Shown piece by piece: positions 1 through 9,010 of a stretch of DNA of 64,000 bases. The DNA is taken from the NCBI GenBank assembly GCA_035629075.1, contig DASPIK010000033.1, forward strand, positions 62,001-126,000, given 5' to 3'. Source of the stretch: JAEZPW01 sp035629075. Lineage in GTDB: Bacteria > Acidobacteriota > Terriglobia > Terriglobales > Acidobacteriaceae. The notes below the pieces were generated by a model, which worked only from the letters and a program-made list of their open reading frames with translations, was not told where the DNA came from and made no database searches. Within the stretch, counting starts at the first letter, position 1. The number at the start of each line of letters is the position of its first letter. A program made the translations under genes and the position numbers.

Positions 1-1
1 C

Positions 2-1366
2 GAGGTCATCGTTGAGGTGGCGGTTATGCAGGTTAGCCGCGATAAGCTGCGCCAGTTGGGAATTCAGCCCCCGACGAGTGCCAGCATCGCCCTGCAGCCA
101 AACGTAACGACGAACAACACAAACGGCACTACCACTGGTACAGCGAACCAGATCAACCTGAACCGGCTTGGTAACCTGACAGCGAAGGACTTTGTAGTTA
201 CCATCCCGCCCGCCTCGGTAAGTTTTCTTGCCACCGACAGCACCACGAAGCTAATCCAGAATCCGCAAATCCGAGCACTGGATGGGCAAAAGGCATCGTT
301 GAAGATCGGTGACCGCGTGCCCGTCGCCACTGGTTCGTTCGGAGCTGGAATCGGCGGCGTTGGCCTAAACTCGCTCGTCAACACCCAGTTCCAGTACATT
401 GATGTCGGCGTCAACATCGACATCACGCCCAAGGTTCATCAGAACCGGGACATCAGCCTGAAAATCATGCTGGATATTTCCGCCGTCACCGGGCAGTCCA
501 ACATCGGCGGAGTCAATCAGCCAATCATAGGTCAGCGAAAGATTGAGCACGAAATCCGCCTTAAGGAAGGCGAGGTTAACCTGCTGGGCGGCATTCTGGA
601 AGATACACAGACCAAGGCGCTGAACGGCTTCCCCTGGATCAGCCAAGTGCCGATATTGAAGTATCTGTTTAGCTCCGAGACAGCTCAGCACAAAGAGAAC
701 GAGATCGTTTTCGCTCTCGTTCCGCATGTGGTCCGCGCGCAGGAGTTGAGCACTCTGAACCTCAGACCGCTGGACATCGGCACAGGCACGGTTATCGACC
801 TGAGAATGTCCTCAAGACCTGCTGAGGGAACTACTCCGTCGCAGGCTCCAGGCACTCGGCCCGCTCCGGCGACTCCCGCTCCCGGAACTCCAGTTCCTCC
901 GGCTCAGCCTCAGCAACCGCCATCAGCTCAGCCTCCCGCGCCGTCGGGTCCGGCAGTGCTCAGCTTTGATCCGGTACAAGGAACGCAGGCCCCTGGCTCC
1001 ACGTTCTCCGTGAACGTCCAGATGGCGGGTGGACAGAACATCTACTCGGTCCCCGTGCAGATAGGCTACGATCCGAAGCTGCTTCAGCTTGTGAACGTGT
1101 CCAATGGCAACTTCCTGTCACGCGACGGCCAGGCCGTAGCACTCGTTCACCGGGACGACGGCTCAACAGGCACGCTACAGGTCACGGCCACGCGTCCACC
1201 GAACAGCGGTGGCGTAAATGGCGATGGAACGGTGTTCACGCTGACTTTCATGGCTAAAGCGCCGGGGAAAGCCGTGCTCAATATCACTCGAGCGGGGATT
1301 AAAGACGCGATGATGAACAGCATCCCGGTAAGCGGATCGCAGGCGACCATCAACATCTCGCAGTAA
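2..1366 (+). CDS. Secretin (GspD/PilQ family), C-terminal part, fused to a cohesin domain; 5' end outside window
   Basis: The frame is already open at the window edge (it reads EVIVEVAVMQV from base 2, the conserved start of the secretin core), so the gene is cut at its 5' end. Secretins form the outer-membrane channel of type II secretion and type IV pilus systems. Counting from the GTG at 17, the secretin core covers about residues 1-240, including the family motif GFPWISQVPILKYLF near 203-217. A proline-rich linker follows (about 265-312), then a domain of about 135 residues that reads as a cohesin fold (SFDPVQGTQAPGSTFSVNV onward). Two pseudopilin genes follow directly, which supports a secretion or pilus role. 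The fusion to cohesin is the unusual part. I cannot tell GspD from PilQ without the missing N-domains. Confidence 0.88.
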   Translation, partial: EVIVEVAVMQVSRDKLRQLGIQPPTSASIALQPNVTTNNTNGTTTGTANQINLNRLGNLTAKDFVVTIPPASVSFLATDSTTKLIQNPQIRALDGQKASLKIGDRVPVATGSFGAGIGGVGLNSLVNTQFQYIDVGVNIDITPKVHQNRDISLKIMLDISAVTGQSNIGGVNQPIIGQRKIEHEIRLKEGEVNLLGGILEDTQTKALNGFPWISQVPILKYLFSSETAQHKENEIVFALVPHVVRAQELSTLNLRPLDIGTGTVIDLRMSSRPAEGTTPSQAPGTRPAPATPAPGTPVPPAQPQQPPSAQPPAPSGPAVLSFDPVQGTQAPGSTFSVNVQMAGGQNIYSVPVQIGYDPKLLQLVNVSNGNFLSRDGQAVALVHRDDGSTGTLQVTATRPPNSGGVNGDGTVFTLTFMAKAPGKAVLNITRAGIKDAMMNSIPVSGSQATINISQ

Positions 1367-1455
1367 AATTCATGTACAAGGGAATGGGCCGGTGGCTCAT
1401 TCCCGAGTTGATTTGGGTTGCACTTCAGCCAGAGCAGTCCGTTACAATAGTAACC

Positions 1456-1944
1456 ATGAAGTTAACCCCGCTGAATACGGGAAGAAGTTTCGGAAGACAC
1501 CGAGGTCAATTCGGTCTTACTCTCATCGAGTTGATCGTGGCCACGGCTATCCTCGCCATCCTGACGGGTGCTGCTATTCCAATTGCTCGCGTCCGGATTC
1601 AACGCGAGAAGGAACGCGAGTTGCGCCGGTACCTGTGGGAGATGCGTGATTCGATCGACCGCTACAAGGACGCGGCCGATCGTGGGCTCTTCCAAACCAA
1701 GCTTGGGTCGGAAGGATACCCGCCGGATCTGGAGACGCTTGTCACGGGAGTAGATATCGCCGGAAAGAAAGTCAGGTTCCTGCGGCGCGTCCCTGTTGAC
1801 CCCATGACCGGAAAGGCCGAATGGGGGCTTCGGTCAATGCAGGACGATCCGGAATCGGAATCATGGGGTGGGCAGAGCGTCTTCGATGTTTATTCCAAGT
1901 CAGAAGGCACTGCCATGGATGGTACTAAGTACAAGACATGGTGA
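1456..1944 (+). CDS. GspG-like pseudopilin (prepilin-type N-terminal cleavage site)
   Basis: 162-residue protein with a short positively charged leader and a class III prepilin signal: QFG|LTLIELIVATAILAIL, cleaved after Gly, with the conserved Glu at mature position 5. A hydrophobic helix of about 20 residues is followed by a polar helix and a small globular part containing RVPVDPMTGK, the position where GspG proteins have their DP-rich calcium-site loop. Pseudopilins build the periplasmic piston of type II secretion systems. The ATG at 1456 is chosen because it leaves a short leader; the open frame extends upstream to 1372. The next gene is a paralogue only a few bases away, so the two are probably co-transcribed. 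The mature N-terminus begins with Leu rather than the usual Phe/Met, which prepilin peptidases tolerate. Confidence 0.85.
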   Translation: MKLTPLNTGRSFGRHRGQFGLTLIELIVATAILAILTGAAIPIARVRIQREKERELRRYLWEMRDSIDRYKDAADRGLFQTKLGSEGYPPDLETLVTGVDIAGKKVRFLRRVPVDPMTGKAEWGLRSMQDDPESESWGGQSVFDVYSKSEGTAMDGTKYKTW

Positions 1945-1949
1945 AGCAC

Positions 1950-2408
1950 ATGAAAGCTGAACTGGGCTGTAGGCAACATGGAGCAACTGACTCCGTACGC
2001 ACGAGTTTGCGTGCGCGCCGTGTGCGCCAGAAAGGCTTCACCCTGATCGAGTTGATGATCGTTGTCAGCATTCTGCTGATTCTCATCTCGATGGCAGTGC
2101 CAATTTACAACCAGTCGATCATCCGGGCGCGCGAGGCTGTGTTGCACAATAACCTGTTTACAATGCGTTCGCTCATAAACCAGTACACGATGGACAAGGA
2201 GAAGGCTCCGCAGTCACTGGAAGATCTTGTCAGCGCGGGATATCTCAAACAGATCCCCATCGATCCGTTCACTGGTTCGCGCGATACATGGGTTGTTGAG
2301 CAGGAAGACGTGTTGATGAGCGTGGACCAGACCCAGCCAGGAATCACCGACGTTCACAGCGGTTCCGACGCGATGAGTTCTGAAGGAACGCCGTACAGCA
2401 GTTGGTAG
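1950..2408 (+). CDS. GspG-like pseudopilin, second copy
   Basis: 152-residue paralogue of the preceding pseudopilin. The leader is longer (about 25 residues, Arg/Lys-rich) and the cleavage motif is canonical: KGF-type, G|FTLIELMIVVSILLIL, with Glu5. The C-terminal part has QIPIDPFTGS, matching RVPVDPMTGK in the neighbour, and both proteins end in a Gly-x-x-Tyr-x-x-Trp pattern. I chose the ATG at 1950, with GGTGAAG upstream; an ATG at 1938 in the same frame would overlap the previous stop codon. The paired pseudopilins immediately after a secretin suggest a type II secretion-like apparatus with two major-pseudopilin-type subunits. Functional difference between the two copies cannot be read from the sequence. 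Confidence 0.85.
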   Translation: MKAELGCRQHGATDSVRTSLRARRVRQKGFTLIELMIVVSILLILISMAVPIYNQSIIRAREAVLHNNLFTMRSLINQYTMDKEKAPQSLEDLVSAGYLKQIPIDPFTGSRDTWVVEQEDVLMSVDQTQPGITDVHSGSDAMSSEGTPYSSW

Positions 2409-2450
2409 GTGAAACGTCGCCCGAAAGTGTGGTCGCGTTAGAATGGCGGC

Positions 2451-3734
2451 GTGAAATCCTCATTACGTTTCATACTGCTTCTTGCGTCCCTGACGATCGC
2501 CGTTGCTGCCTCGGCGCAAACCGCTGCTGCCCCTGCAAGCTGCAAGCCTGAAGAGACATCGCTCGCGATCGGTCTTAAGTATCGACACATCTGCTCAACT
2601 GCCGCAGATGGCGGTCCATGGTCCATTCACGTGCTTGAAGCATCGCGTGATCGCCCCGCAATCAACATTCGTGTCCTTTCTGGCCGAGGAGACGAGCATA
2701 AATCAGAAATGCAGCGGGAGCAGCCAACGCGCATGGCGTCGCGTGCCGCTGCCGAAGGTGCCAACGTACTGGCCGTCGTCAACGGCGACTTCGATGCCGC
2801 GCCGCTGATGGGCGTCTCGGTTGGACCTTCCGTCACCTCTGGTCGTTTGTGGACCGCTGGCGGGAACCGCCGATGGCCGGCATTCGCACTCACGGCTAAG
2901 CGCGTACCAGTGATTGGAACGCCGGAGTTCTTAGTTGAGCTCCGAGCTGGCCGCCAGGCTTTGCAGATTACCGCTTTCAACAAGCCATTCGCCAGATTCA
3001 CGCATCCGGCCCTATACACTCGAGATTTCCGGGGCGCGATCAAGTCCGAAGCGCCGTTTCGTGCAACCGTCATCGGAGCGCTCGCCCCCAGCCTGCCCGT
3101 CCGGGTGGGTTCCACAGTGAAGGGAAAAGTGCTTCGCGTTCTCGCCTCTGCGACTGAGATCGATGTCCCAGACGATGCGCTCGTTCTTGTTGAGCCGATC
3201 TCAGACGCGAAGTCATCACCGCTTCGACAGGGACGTCGTGTTCAGTTGCGCTTCAATGTGCGTGTTGCTGAGGCCAACAATCCGCCAGAAGTGGTGGGTG
3301 GATTCCCCATCCTTGTGCGGGACGGACGACTACAGATCGAAGGCGAGCCGGGTGAGAGTCTGCGGAAAAGACATCCACGAACTGCTGTTTGTTACAACCC
3401 GTCGAAGGTCATCTTCACTGTTGTGGACGGCAGGCAGCCTTCCCTTAGCGTTGGCATGACCCTGGAAGAACTTGGTTCGCTGATGCTTTCGCTTGGGTGC
3501 ACAGAGGCGATGAACACCGATGGTGGCGGTTCATCCGTCATGGCTGTTCGCAGCGTGAACGCGGCACACGGGACGATTGAGCCGAACTCGAGCCGCACAA
3601 CTGATCCTTTCACAAGCGACTTACGCATTGTTAACTCGCCCTCGGACGGCAAGGAGCGTGGGCGAGGCAATGCCTGGATTATCGAGGAACTGAAACCCGG
3701 CGGCACGGTTGCGCCTGCTGCCGCAAAGAACTAA
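2451..3734 (+). CDS. Secreted phosphodiester glycosidase family protein (NAGPA/DUF2233 domain)
   Basis: 427 residues from a GTG start, opening with a clear Sec signal peptide (MKSSLRFILLLASLTIAVAA, cut near Ala-Ser-Ala). The C-terminal half carries the hallmarks of the phosphodiester glycosidase domain related to the human uncovering enzyme: a conserved VVNGDF near residue 105, a TAVCYN-like stretch near 308, and NTDGGGSSVM near 355. Family members cleave GlcNAc-phosphodiesters or act on cell-envelope glycans; the actual substrate here is unknown. It lies between the pseudopilins and hutU, with short gaps, but nothing ties its function to either. Periplasmic or secreted location is inferred from the signal peptide. 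Confidence 0.82.
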   Translation: MKSSLRFILLLASLTIAVAASAQTAAAPASCKPEETSLAIGLKYRHICSTAADGGPWSIHVLEASRDRPAINIRVLSGRGDEHKSEMQREQPTRMASRAAAEGANVLAVVNGDFDAAPLMGVSVGPSVTSGRLWTAGGNRRWPAFALTAKRVPVIGTPEFLVELRAGRQALQITAFNKPFARFTHPALYTRDFRGAIKSEAPFRATVIGALAPSLPVRVGSTVKGKVLRVLASATEIDVPDDALVLVEPISDAKSSPLRQGRRVQLRFNVRVAEANNPPEVVGGFPILVRDGRLQIEGEPGESLRKRHPRTAVCYNPSKVIFTVVDGRQPSLSVGMTLEELGSLMLSLGCTEAMNTDGGGSSVMAVRSVNAAHGTIEPNSSRTTDPFTSDLRIVNSPSDGKERGRGNAWIIEELKPGGTVAPAAAKN

Positions 3735-3746
3735 CATTTTGGCTCT

Positions 3747-5453
3747 ATGCCAGTTGATATGGATACTTCCACGAACACTTACGTCCCGGTACGTCCACCG
3801 CGCGGCACACAGATCTCCTGCAAGGGCTGGCAGCAGGAAGCTGCCATGCGCATGTTGATGAACAACCTCGACGAAGAAGTCGCCGAGCGCCCGCTCGATC
3901 TCGTCGTTTACGGCGGCACAGGCCGCGCTGCCCGTAGTTGGGATTGCTACCACGCCATCGTGCGGTCGCTGCAATCGCTCGACAATGACGAGACGCTGCT
4001 TGTACAGTCCGGCAAACCCGTGGGCATATTCAAAACGCACGAGTATGCGCCGCGCGTTCTCCTGGCGAACTCCAATCTTGTAGGCCATTGGTCGAACTGG
4101 GAGAAGTTCAACGAGTTCGAAAGACTCGGACTAATCATGTACGGCCAGATGACGGCCGGTTCGTGGATCTATATCGGATCGCAAGGCATTATTCAGGGAA
4201 CCTTCGAGACCTTCGCCGCTGCGGGGGAAAAGCATCTTGGCGGTGATCTCGCCGGAAAGCTGATTGTCAGTGGCGGCATGGGTGGCATGAGCGGAGCCCA
4301 GCCACTCGCTGCCACCATGACTGGCGCTGCATACCTCGGCATTGAGCCTGATCCGGAGCGCATCAAGAAGCGCCTGAAGACCGGCTACTGTGACTTCATG
4401 GTCACCTCGCTCGACGAGGCTCTGCGCATCCTGAAGAACGCCATCCGGAAGAAAGAGAACGTTTCGGTCGGCCTGGTCGGCAACTGTGCGGACGTGATAC
4501 CTGAGCTTGCTGAACGGGGCGTTGTGCCCGACATCCTCACCGACCAGACATCCGCGCACGATCCACTGAATGGCTATGTGGCTCGCGGCATGACGCTGGC
4601 AGAAGTTGTGGAGATGCGTAGGAGCGACCCCAAAGGCTATCTGGAGCGCTCACTAGACTCCATCGCACGTCACGTTGAAGGCATGCTCAAGCTGCAGAAG
4701 ATGGGTGCGGTGACGTTCGATTACGGCAACAACATTCGAACGTTTGCCTACGAGCGTGGCGTAAAGAATGCCTACGACTTCCCGGGTTTCGTGCCGGCGT
4801 ACATCCGGCCGCTCTTCTGCGAAGGTCGTGGCCCATTCCGCTGGGCCGCTCTATCCGGCGATCCGCAGGACATCTACGCGACCGACGATCTTATCCAGCA
4901 GATGTATCCGGAGAACAAGATCCTGAGCCGCTGGATCAAATTGGCTCGCGAGCGTATCAAGTTCCAGGGATACCCGTCGCGAATTTGCTGGCTTGGCTAC
5001 GGCGAGCGTGCCGAGTTCGGCCTGGCTATGAACGACCTGGTCAAGAAAGACAAAATCAAGGCTCCGATTGTGATCGGCCGCGATCACCTCGACTGCGGCT
5101 CTGTTGCTTCGCCCTTCCGGGAAACTGAGGGCATGAAGGACGGTTCGGACGCGATCGCCGACTGGCCGTTGCTCAACGCCATGTTGAACACGGCAAGCGG
5201 AGCTTCGTGGGTCTCGATCCACAACGGTGGCGGCGTTGGCATTGGTTATTCGCAGCACGCCGGTCAGGTGACGGTCGCCGACGGTACGGACGAAATGGCG
5301 AAGCGGATCGAGCGTGTTTTGACCAACGATCCGGGAATCGGCGTTGTGCGACATGTGGACGCCGGGTACGACGAAGCTATCGAGTTCGCCGATCACAAGG
5401 GAATCAAGGTTCCAATGAGGTCCCAAACCAAGTCAGCAACCGAGATCAAGTGA
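3747..5453 (+). CDS. hutU: Urocanate hydratase
   Basis: 568 residues, the usual length for urocanase, which converts urocanate to 4-imidazolone-5-propionate in histidine degradation using tightly bound NAD+. The whole protein follows the family: an N-terminal RPPRGTQISCKGWQQEAAMR block, an NAD-binding stretch VGLVGNCADVIPELAERG near residue 240, the conserved cysteine region RICWLGYGERAEFG near 412, and the C-terminal signature HNGGGVGIGYSQHAGQ near 491. It is followed by hutI, the next enzyme in the pathway, with about 50 bases between. A histidine ammonia-lyase gene (hutH), which makes the substrate, is not in the window. The ATG at 3747 gives a normal N-terminus. Confidence 0.97.
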   Translation: MPVDMDTSTNTYVPVRPPRGTQISCKGWQQEAAMRMLMNNLDEEVAERPLDLVVYGGTGRAARSWDCYHAIVRSLQSLDNDETLLVQSGKPVGIFKTHEYAPRVLLANSNLVGHWSNWEKFNEFERLGLIMYGQMTAGSWIYIGSQGIIQGTFETFAAAGEKHLGGDLAGKLIVSGGMGGMSGAQPLAATMTGAAYLGIEPDPERIKKRLKTGYCDFMVTSLDEALRILKNAIRKKENVSVGLVGNCADVIPELAERGVVPDILTDQTSAHDPLNGYVARGMTLAEVVEMRRSDPKGYLERSLDSIARHVEGMLKLQKMGAVTFDYGNNIRTFAYERGVKNAYDFPGFVPAYIRPLFCEGRGPFRWAALSGDPQDIYATDDLIQQMYPENKILSRWIKLARERIKFQGYPSRICWLGYGERAEFGLAMNDLVKKDKIKAPIVIGRDHLDCGSVASPFRETEGMKDGSDAIADWPLLNAMLNTASGASWVSIHNGGGVGIGYSQHAGQVTVADGTDEMAKRIERVLTNDPGIGVVRHVDAGYDEAIEFADHKGIKVPMRSQTKSATEIK

Positions 5454-5503
5454 CGCCACGAACGAAGAAGAACACTAATGGCCGGCATCCGCACACCCGT
5501 TCC

Positions 5504-6793
5504 GTGTCTGCCAATTCAGCTTTGCTACTTATCAACATAGGCCAACTACTAACGCTGCGGTCTCCGGACGGAAAGTCTGGGCCTCGTCGCGGCTCCGAGT
5601 TAGGCCAACTCTCGATCATTGAGGATGCCGCGGTATTGTGTGCGGGCGGAAGGATCGTCGCAGTTGGCACCACTCGGGAAGCACTCCGGGACCGGTGGAT
5701 CAAAGTTCGTAAATCGGCAGTGCAGGAATTTGACTGCAAAGGTAGGGTAGTTGTTCCAGGTTTCGTTGATTCACATACTCATCCAGTGTTTGCGCAACCC
5801 CGGCTCGTAGATTTCGAAAAGCGCACGGCTGGAGCCACATACGAGGAGATTGCCGCTGCCGGCGGCGGCATTCGCGCCAGCATCAATGGCGTGCGCGAGG
5901 CGCCTAAGACCGTGCTTGCTGAACAGTGCCTTCGCGCCTTCGACGAAATGCTTGCGCAGGGCACAACCACGGTCGAGGCCAAGTCTGGCTATGGATTAAG
6001 TGTCGAAGCGGAGCTGAAATCGCTTGAGGTCATTCGAAACGCGGCTCGCAAATGGCCCGGGACTGTAGTGCCGACGTTACTTGGTGCTCACGTGGTTCCT
6101 CCCGAATACAAGCACGATCGTTCCGAATACGTCCGGCTTGTCTGTGAGGAAATGATTCCGCAAGCAGCAAACAATAGGCTTGCGCGGTTCGTGGACGCAT
6201 TCGTCGAACGCGGAGCTTTTGATGTAGACGAGTCGGAACGCATATTCCAAGTCGCCACCGATGCGGGGCTTGGTGTTCGCGCCCATGTTTGTCAACTCAC
6301 TCCGGCGAAGCTCGATTGGCTTTGGAGATACCAGCCCGCCTCTGTGGACCACATGGACTACGTGGACCAGCAGGACATGGAGGAGTTGCGTAGGCGCGAC
6401 ACGATCGCCACGTTGCTTCCGGGTGCCGACTACTTTCTCGGACTACCTCACTACCCTGAAGCAAGAAAGCTGATCGAGTCCGGAGTGGCAGTCGCTCTGG
6501 CGACCGACTACAACCCGGGCACGTCGCCAACGCCCAGCATGCCCTTTGTTATGTCGCTGGCATGCACGCACATGAAGATGAACCCGGCTGAGGCTATTGC
6601 TGCTTCGACGATCAACGCCGCCCACGCATTGCGTTTAGCAGACCGGAAGGGGAGCGTCGAGCCGGGGAAAGATGCCGACTTCGCCGTTTTCGATGTTGTC
6701 GACTACCGTGAGATCCCCTATTGGTTCGCGGCGGATAAGTGCATGGGGACAGTGGCCGGCGGCGAGATGCATGGGGGTCAAATACCCCGATAG
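5504..6793 (+). CDS. hutI: Imidazolonepropionase
   Basis: 429 residues; a metal-dependent amidohydrolase that opens the imidazolone ring to give N-formimino-L-glutamate. The metal site is visible: DSHTHPVF near residue 88 supplies the HxH pair, RAHV near 259 a third His, and ATDYNPG near 332 the conserved Asp. GAHVVPPEY is the family's substrate-loop region. The open frame continues upstream through the end of hutU, but homology begins only after about 5500, so I place the start at the GTG at 5504; a TTG at 5522 is an alternative. No good ribosome-binding site distinguishes them. It probably forms an operon with hutU. Confidence 0.92.
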   Translation: MSANSALLLINIGQLLTLRSPDGKSGPRRGSELGQLSIIEDAAVLCAGGRIVAVGTTREALRDRWIKVRKSAVQEFDCKGRVVVPGFVDSHTHPVFAQPRLVDFEKRTAGATYEEIAAAGGGIRASINGVREAPKTVLAEQCLRAFDEMLAQGTTTVEAKSGYGLSVEAELKSLEVIRNAARKWPGTVVPTLLGAHVVPPEYKHDRSEYVRLVCEEMIPQAANNRLARFVDAFVERGAFDVDESERIFQVATDAGLGVRAHVCQLTPAKLDWLWRYQPASVDHMDYVDQQDMEELRRRDTIATLLPGADYFLGLPHYPEARKLIESGVAVALATDYNPGTSPTPSMPFVMSLACTHMKMNPAEAIAASTINAAHALRLADRKGSVEPGKDADFAVFDVVDYREIPYWFAADKCMGTVAGGEMHGGQIPR

Positions 6794-7277
6794 GCCCGAC
6801 GGTTTGTGGCTCGGTCGTGCCTACGGCACTTTGACATCGAGTTGCCATCGCTCCCAGGACTACGTCCTGGTAAATTCGTGGCGTGCCTCCGGGACGAGAA
6901 CGTCCGGCCACGTCTCCATCCGCCTTCTCATCCGCTGGCTTTTGATTCGGTCGAGGAGGAACAACGTATCGAAACTCCACATGTAGGGATAGTTCGCCAG
7001 AAAGACGAAGCCGCGCAAGATACATGGCGAACTTACGTTAAGTGCGAGGTGGCGCACAGGTCTGCCGAGTGTGAGCTGTCACCGAAGTACATGAACCAAA
7101 AGGAGTAACCGACGCGTTCCCCGCCTCAGTTCTGAATTGACAATTTGTGTCACTCCACCTACCCTGCCGTTCTACTCTGGATTTAGCGCGCACGTGTGCG
7201 TTAGGGCGCTGTCGCTCCCCTCCGGGGTTTCATTACGACTAAGTGCCTAATGGCGAGATAGATAACAGGAGCTGAGC
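6794..7277. other. Intergenic region between hutI and pilB
   Basis: About 480 bases without a convincing gene. Two small imperfect inverted repeats lie near 6855-6869 (CAGGAC/GTCCTG) and near 6889-6905. Open frames of 65-100 codons on both strands have no recognisable domain, no signal peptide and no good ribosome site, so I do not call them. The pilB promoter should lie in the last 150 bases; I could not pick out a clear sigma-70 or sigma-54 promoter. An AGGAG sequence sits 7 bases before the pilB ATG. Confidence 0.5.
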
Positions 7278-8996
7278 ATGTCCCAACGGATTGGCGACCT
7301 TCTGGTGAAAGAGAAGGCCATCACTTCGGAACAACTAAGCGAGGCGCTCAAGGTTCAGAAGGAATCCGGCGCTCGCCTGGGATCCGTACTGGTCAAGCTT
7401 GGTTTCTTGTCTGAAGATGACGTAACTAACTTTCTGTCTCGACAGTACGGTGTTCCCGCCATCAACCTGGCCTACTTTGAGATCGACCCGCATGTCGTCA
7501 AGCTGATCCCATACGAGACAGCGCGACGCTATCAGGTACTTCCAATCAGTCGCGTGGGCGCGTCACTGACCCTCGCCATGGTGGACCCTACCAATGTGTT
7601 CGCCATGGACGACATCAAGTTCATGACCGGCCTGAACATCGAGCCGGTAGTCGCGTCGGAAAATTCGATCCTCGAGCGCATCGACAAGTTTTACAACTCG
7701 ACGCCTGAGGAAGACCTGAACTCGGTGATGCAGTCGTTCGATGAGATCAGCGATGCTGATATCGAGCAACTTCAGGCCGAGGAGCAGGAAGTTTTGCTCT
7801 CGGAGCTGGAGAAGGCTGCCGACGAAGCACCCATTGTCAAGCTCGTCAACATCGTCCTGACCGACGCTGTGAAGAAGGGCGCCAGCGACATTCATATCGA
7901 GCCTTACGAGAAGGAATATCGCGTTCGCTACCGCATCGATGGCGTGCTGCAGACGATCATGAGCCCCCCGCTCAAGTTGAAGGACGCCATAACCTCTCGC
8001 GTGAAGATCATGGCGAAGCTCGACATCAGTGAGAAGCGGCTGCCGCAAGACGGCCGCATCATGCTGAAAATGCGAGTGGACGGAAAGAAGAAGGAACTCG
8101 ATTACCGCGTCAGCACGCTGCCTACGCTCTGGGGCGAAAAAATCGTGCTGAGATTGCTCGACAAGGAGAACCTTCGGCTCGACATGACTAAGCTTGGATT
8201 CGAGCCACAGTCACTCGAGAAATTCGAGCGCGCGATTCTGAAGCCCTACGGCATGGTGCTTGTGACCGGCCCGACCGGTTCCGGCAAGACCAACACGCTC
8301 TACTCGTCGATCTCCCGGTTGAATTCGCCCGAGACCAACATCATGACCGCCGAAGATCCGGTGGAGTTTCAGCTCGCCGGCATCAACCAGGTGCAAATGA
8401 AGGAGCAGATCGGGCTCAACTTCGCGATGGCGCTTCGTTCATTCCTGCGCCAGGACCCGAACATCATCCTCGTCGGCGAGATTCGCGACTTCGAAACGGC
8501 AGAGATTGCGATCAAGGCTGCGTTGACCGGCCACTTGGTTCTCTCCACGTTGCACACCAATGGTGCGCCAGAAACCATCAGCCGTCTCATGAACATGGGC
8601 ATTGAGCCCTTCCTGGTCGCAACGTCAGTGCACCTCATCTGCGCTCAGCGCCTGGTCAGGCGCATTTGCAGCAAATGCGCCGAGCAGATCGACGTGCCGT
8701 TCCAGACACTGATCGATGCGGGCTTTTCGCCTGACGAAGCGAGAAACGCCAAGATCATGAAGGGTCGTGGGTGCGAGACCTGCCATAACACCGGCTACAA
8801 GGGACGTACCGGCCTCTACGAGGTCATGGAAGTCGACGATGAAATTCGTGAACTCATTCTCGTTGGTGCTTCCGCCATGGAACTGAAGAAGAAGGCCATT
8901 GAGCGCGGCATGATCACGCTGCGTCGCAGTGGTCTATTGAAGGCAATGCAGGGCATCACTTCACTTGAAGAAGTTGCCCGTGAAACGCTTCACTGA
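7278..8996 (+). CDS. pilB: Type IV pilus assembly ATPase PilB (GspE family)
   Basis: 572 residues. The N-terminal 150 residues form an MshEN-type domain (RIGDLLVKEKAITSEQLSEA and its repeat), which in relatives can bind c-di-GMP. The ATPase core has Walker A GPTGSGKT near residue 331, an Asp box and a Walker B region (ILVGEIRDFETAEIA) and a His box (LSTLHTNGAPE). A tetracysteine zinc site, CSKC near 463 and CETCHNTGYKGRTG near 498, is characteristic of PilB/GspE extension ATPases and absent from PilT. The enzyme powers pilus polymerisation at the inner membrane. AGGAG lies just upstream of the ATG. It leads the cluster pilB-pilT-pilC-pilS-pilR. Confidence 0.96.
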   Translation: MSQRIGDLLVKEKAITSEQLSEALKVQKESGARLGSVLVKLGFLSEDDVTNFLSRQYGVPAINLAYFEIDPHVVKLIPYETARRYQVLPISRVGASLTLAMVDPTNVFAMDDIKFMTGLNIEPVVASENSILERIDKFYNSTPEEDLNSVMQSFDEISDADIEQLQAEEQEVLLSELEKAADEAPIVKLVNIVLTDAVKKGASDIHIEPYEKEYRVRYRIDGVLQTIMSPPLKLKDAITSRVKIMAKLDISEKRLPQDGRIMLKMRVDGKKKELDYRVSTLPTLWGEKIVLRLLDKENLRLDMTKLGFEPQSLEKFERAILKPYGMVLVTGPTGSGKTNTLYSSISRLNSPETNIMTAEDPVEFQLAGINQVQMKEQIGLNFAMALRSFLRQDPNIILVGEIRDFETAEIAIKAALTGHLVLSTLHTNGAPETISRLMNMGIEPFLVATSVHLICAQRLVRRICSKCAEQIDVPFQTLIDAGFSPDEARNAKIMKGRGCETCHNTGYKGRTGLYEVMEVDDEIRELILVGASAMELKKKAIERGMITLRRSGLLKAMQGITSLEEVARETLH

Positions 8997-9010
8997 GGGG
9001 ACCCTAGATT

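Noticed and set aside
1418..1448. Promoter TTGCAC-TACAAT before the first pseudopilin
   Set aside because: A 19-base spacer and only eight bases to the start codon make it doubtful.
6806..7108. 100-codon plus-strand frame in the hutI-pilB gap
   Set aside because: No domain, signal peptide or ribosome site.
7139..7277. Sigma-54 promoter before pilB
   Set aside because: No TGGC-N8-TGC arrangement was found.
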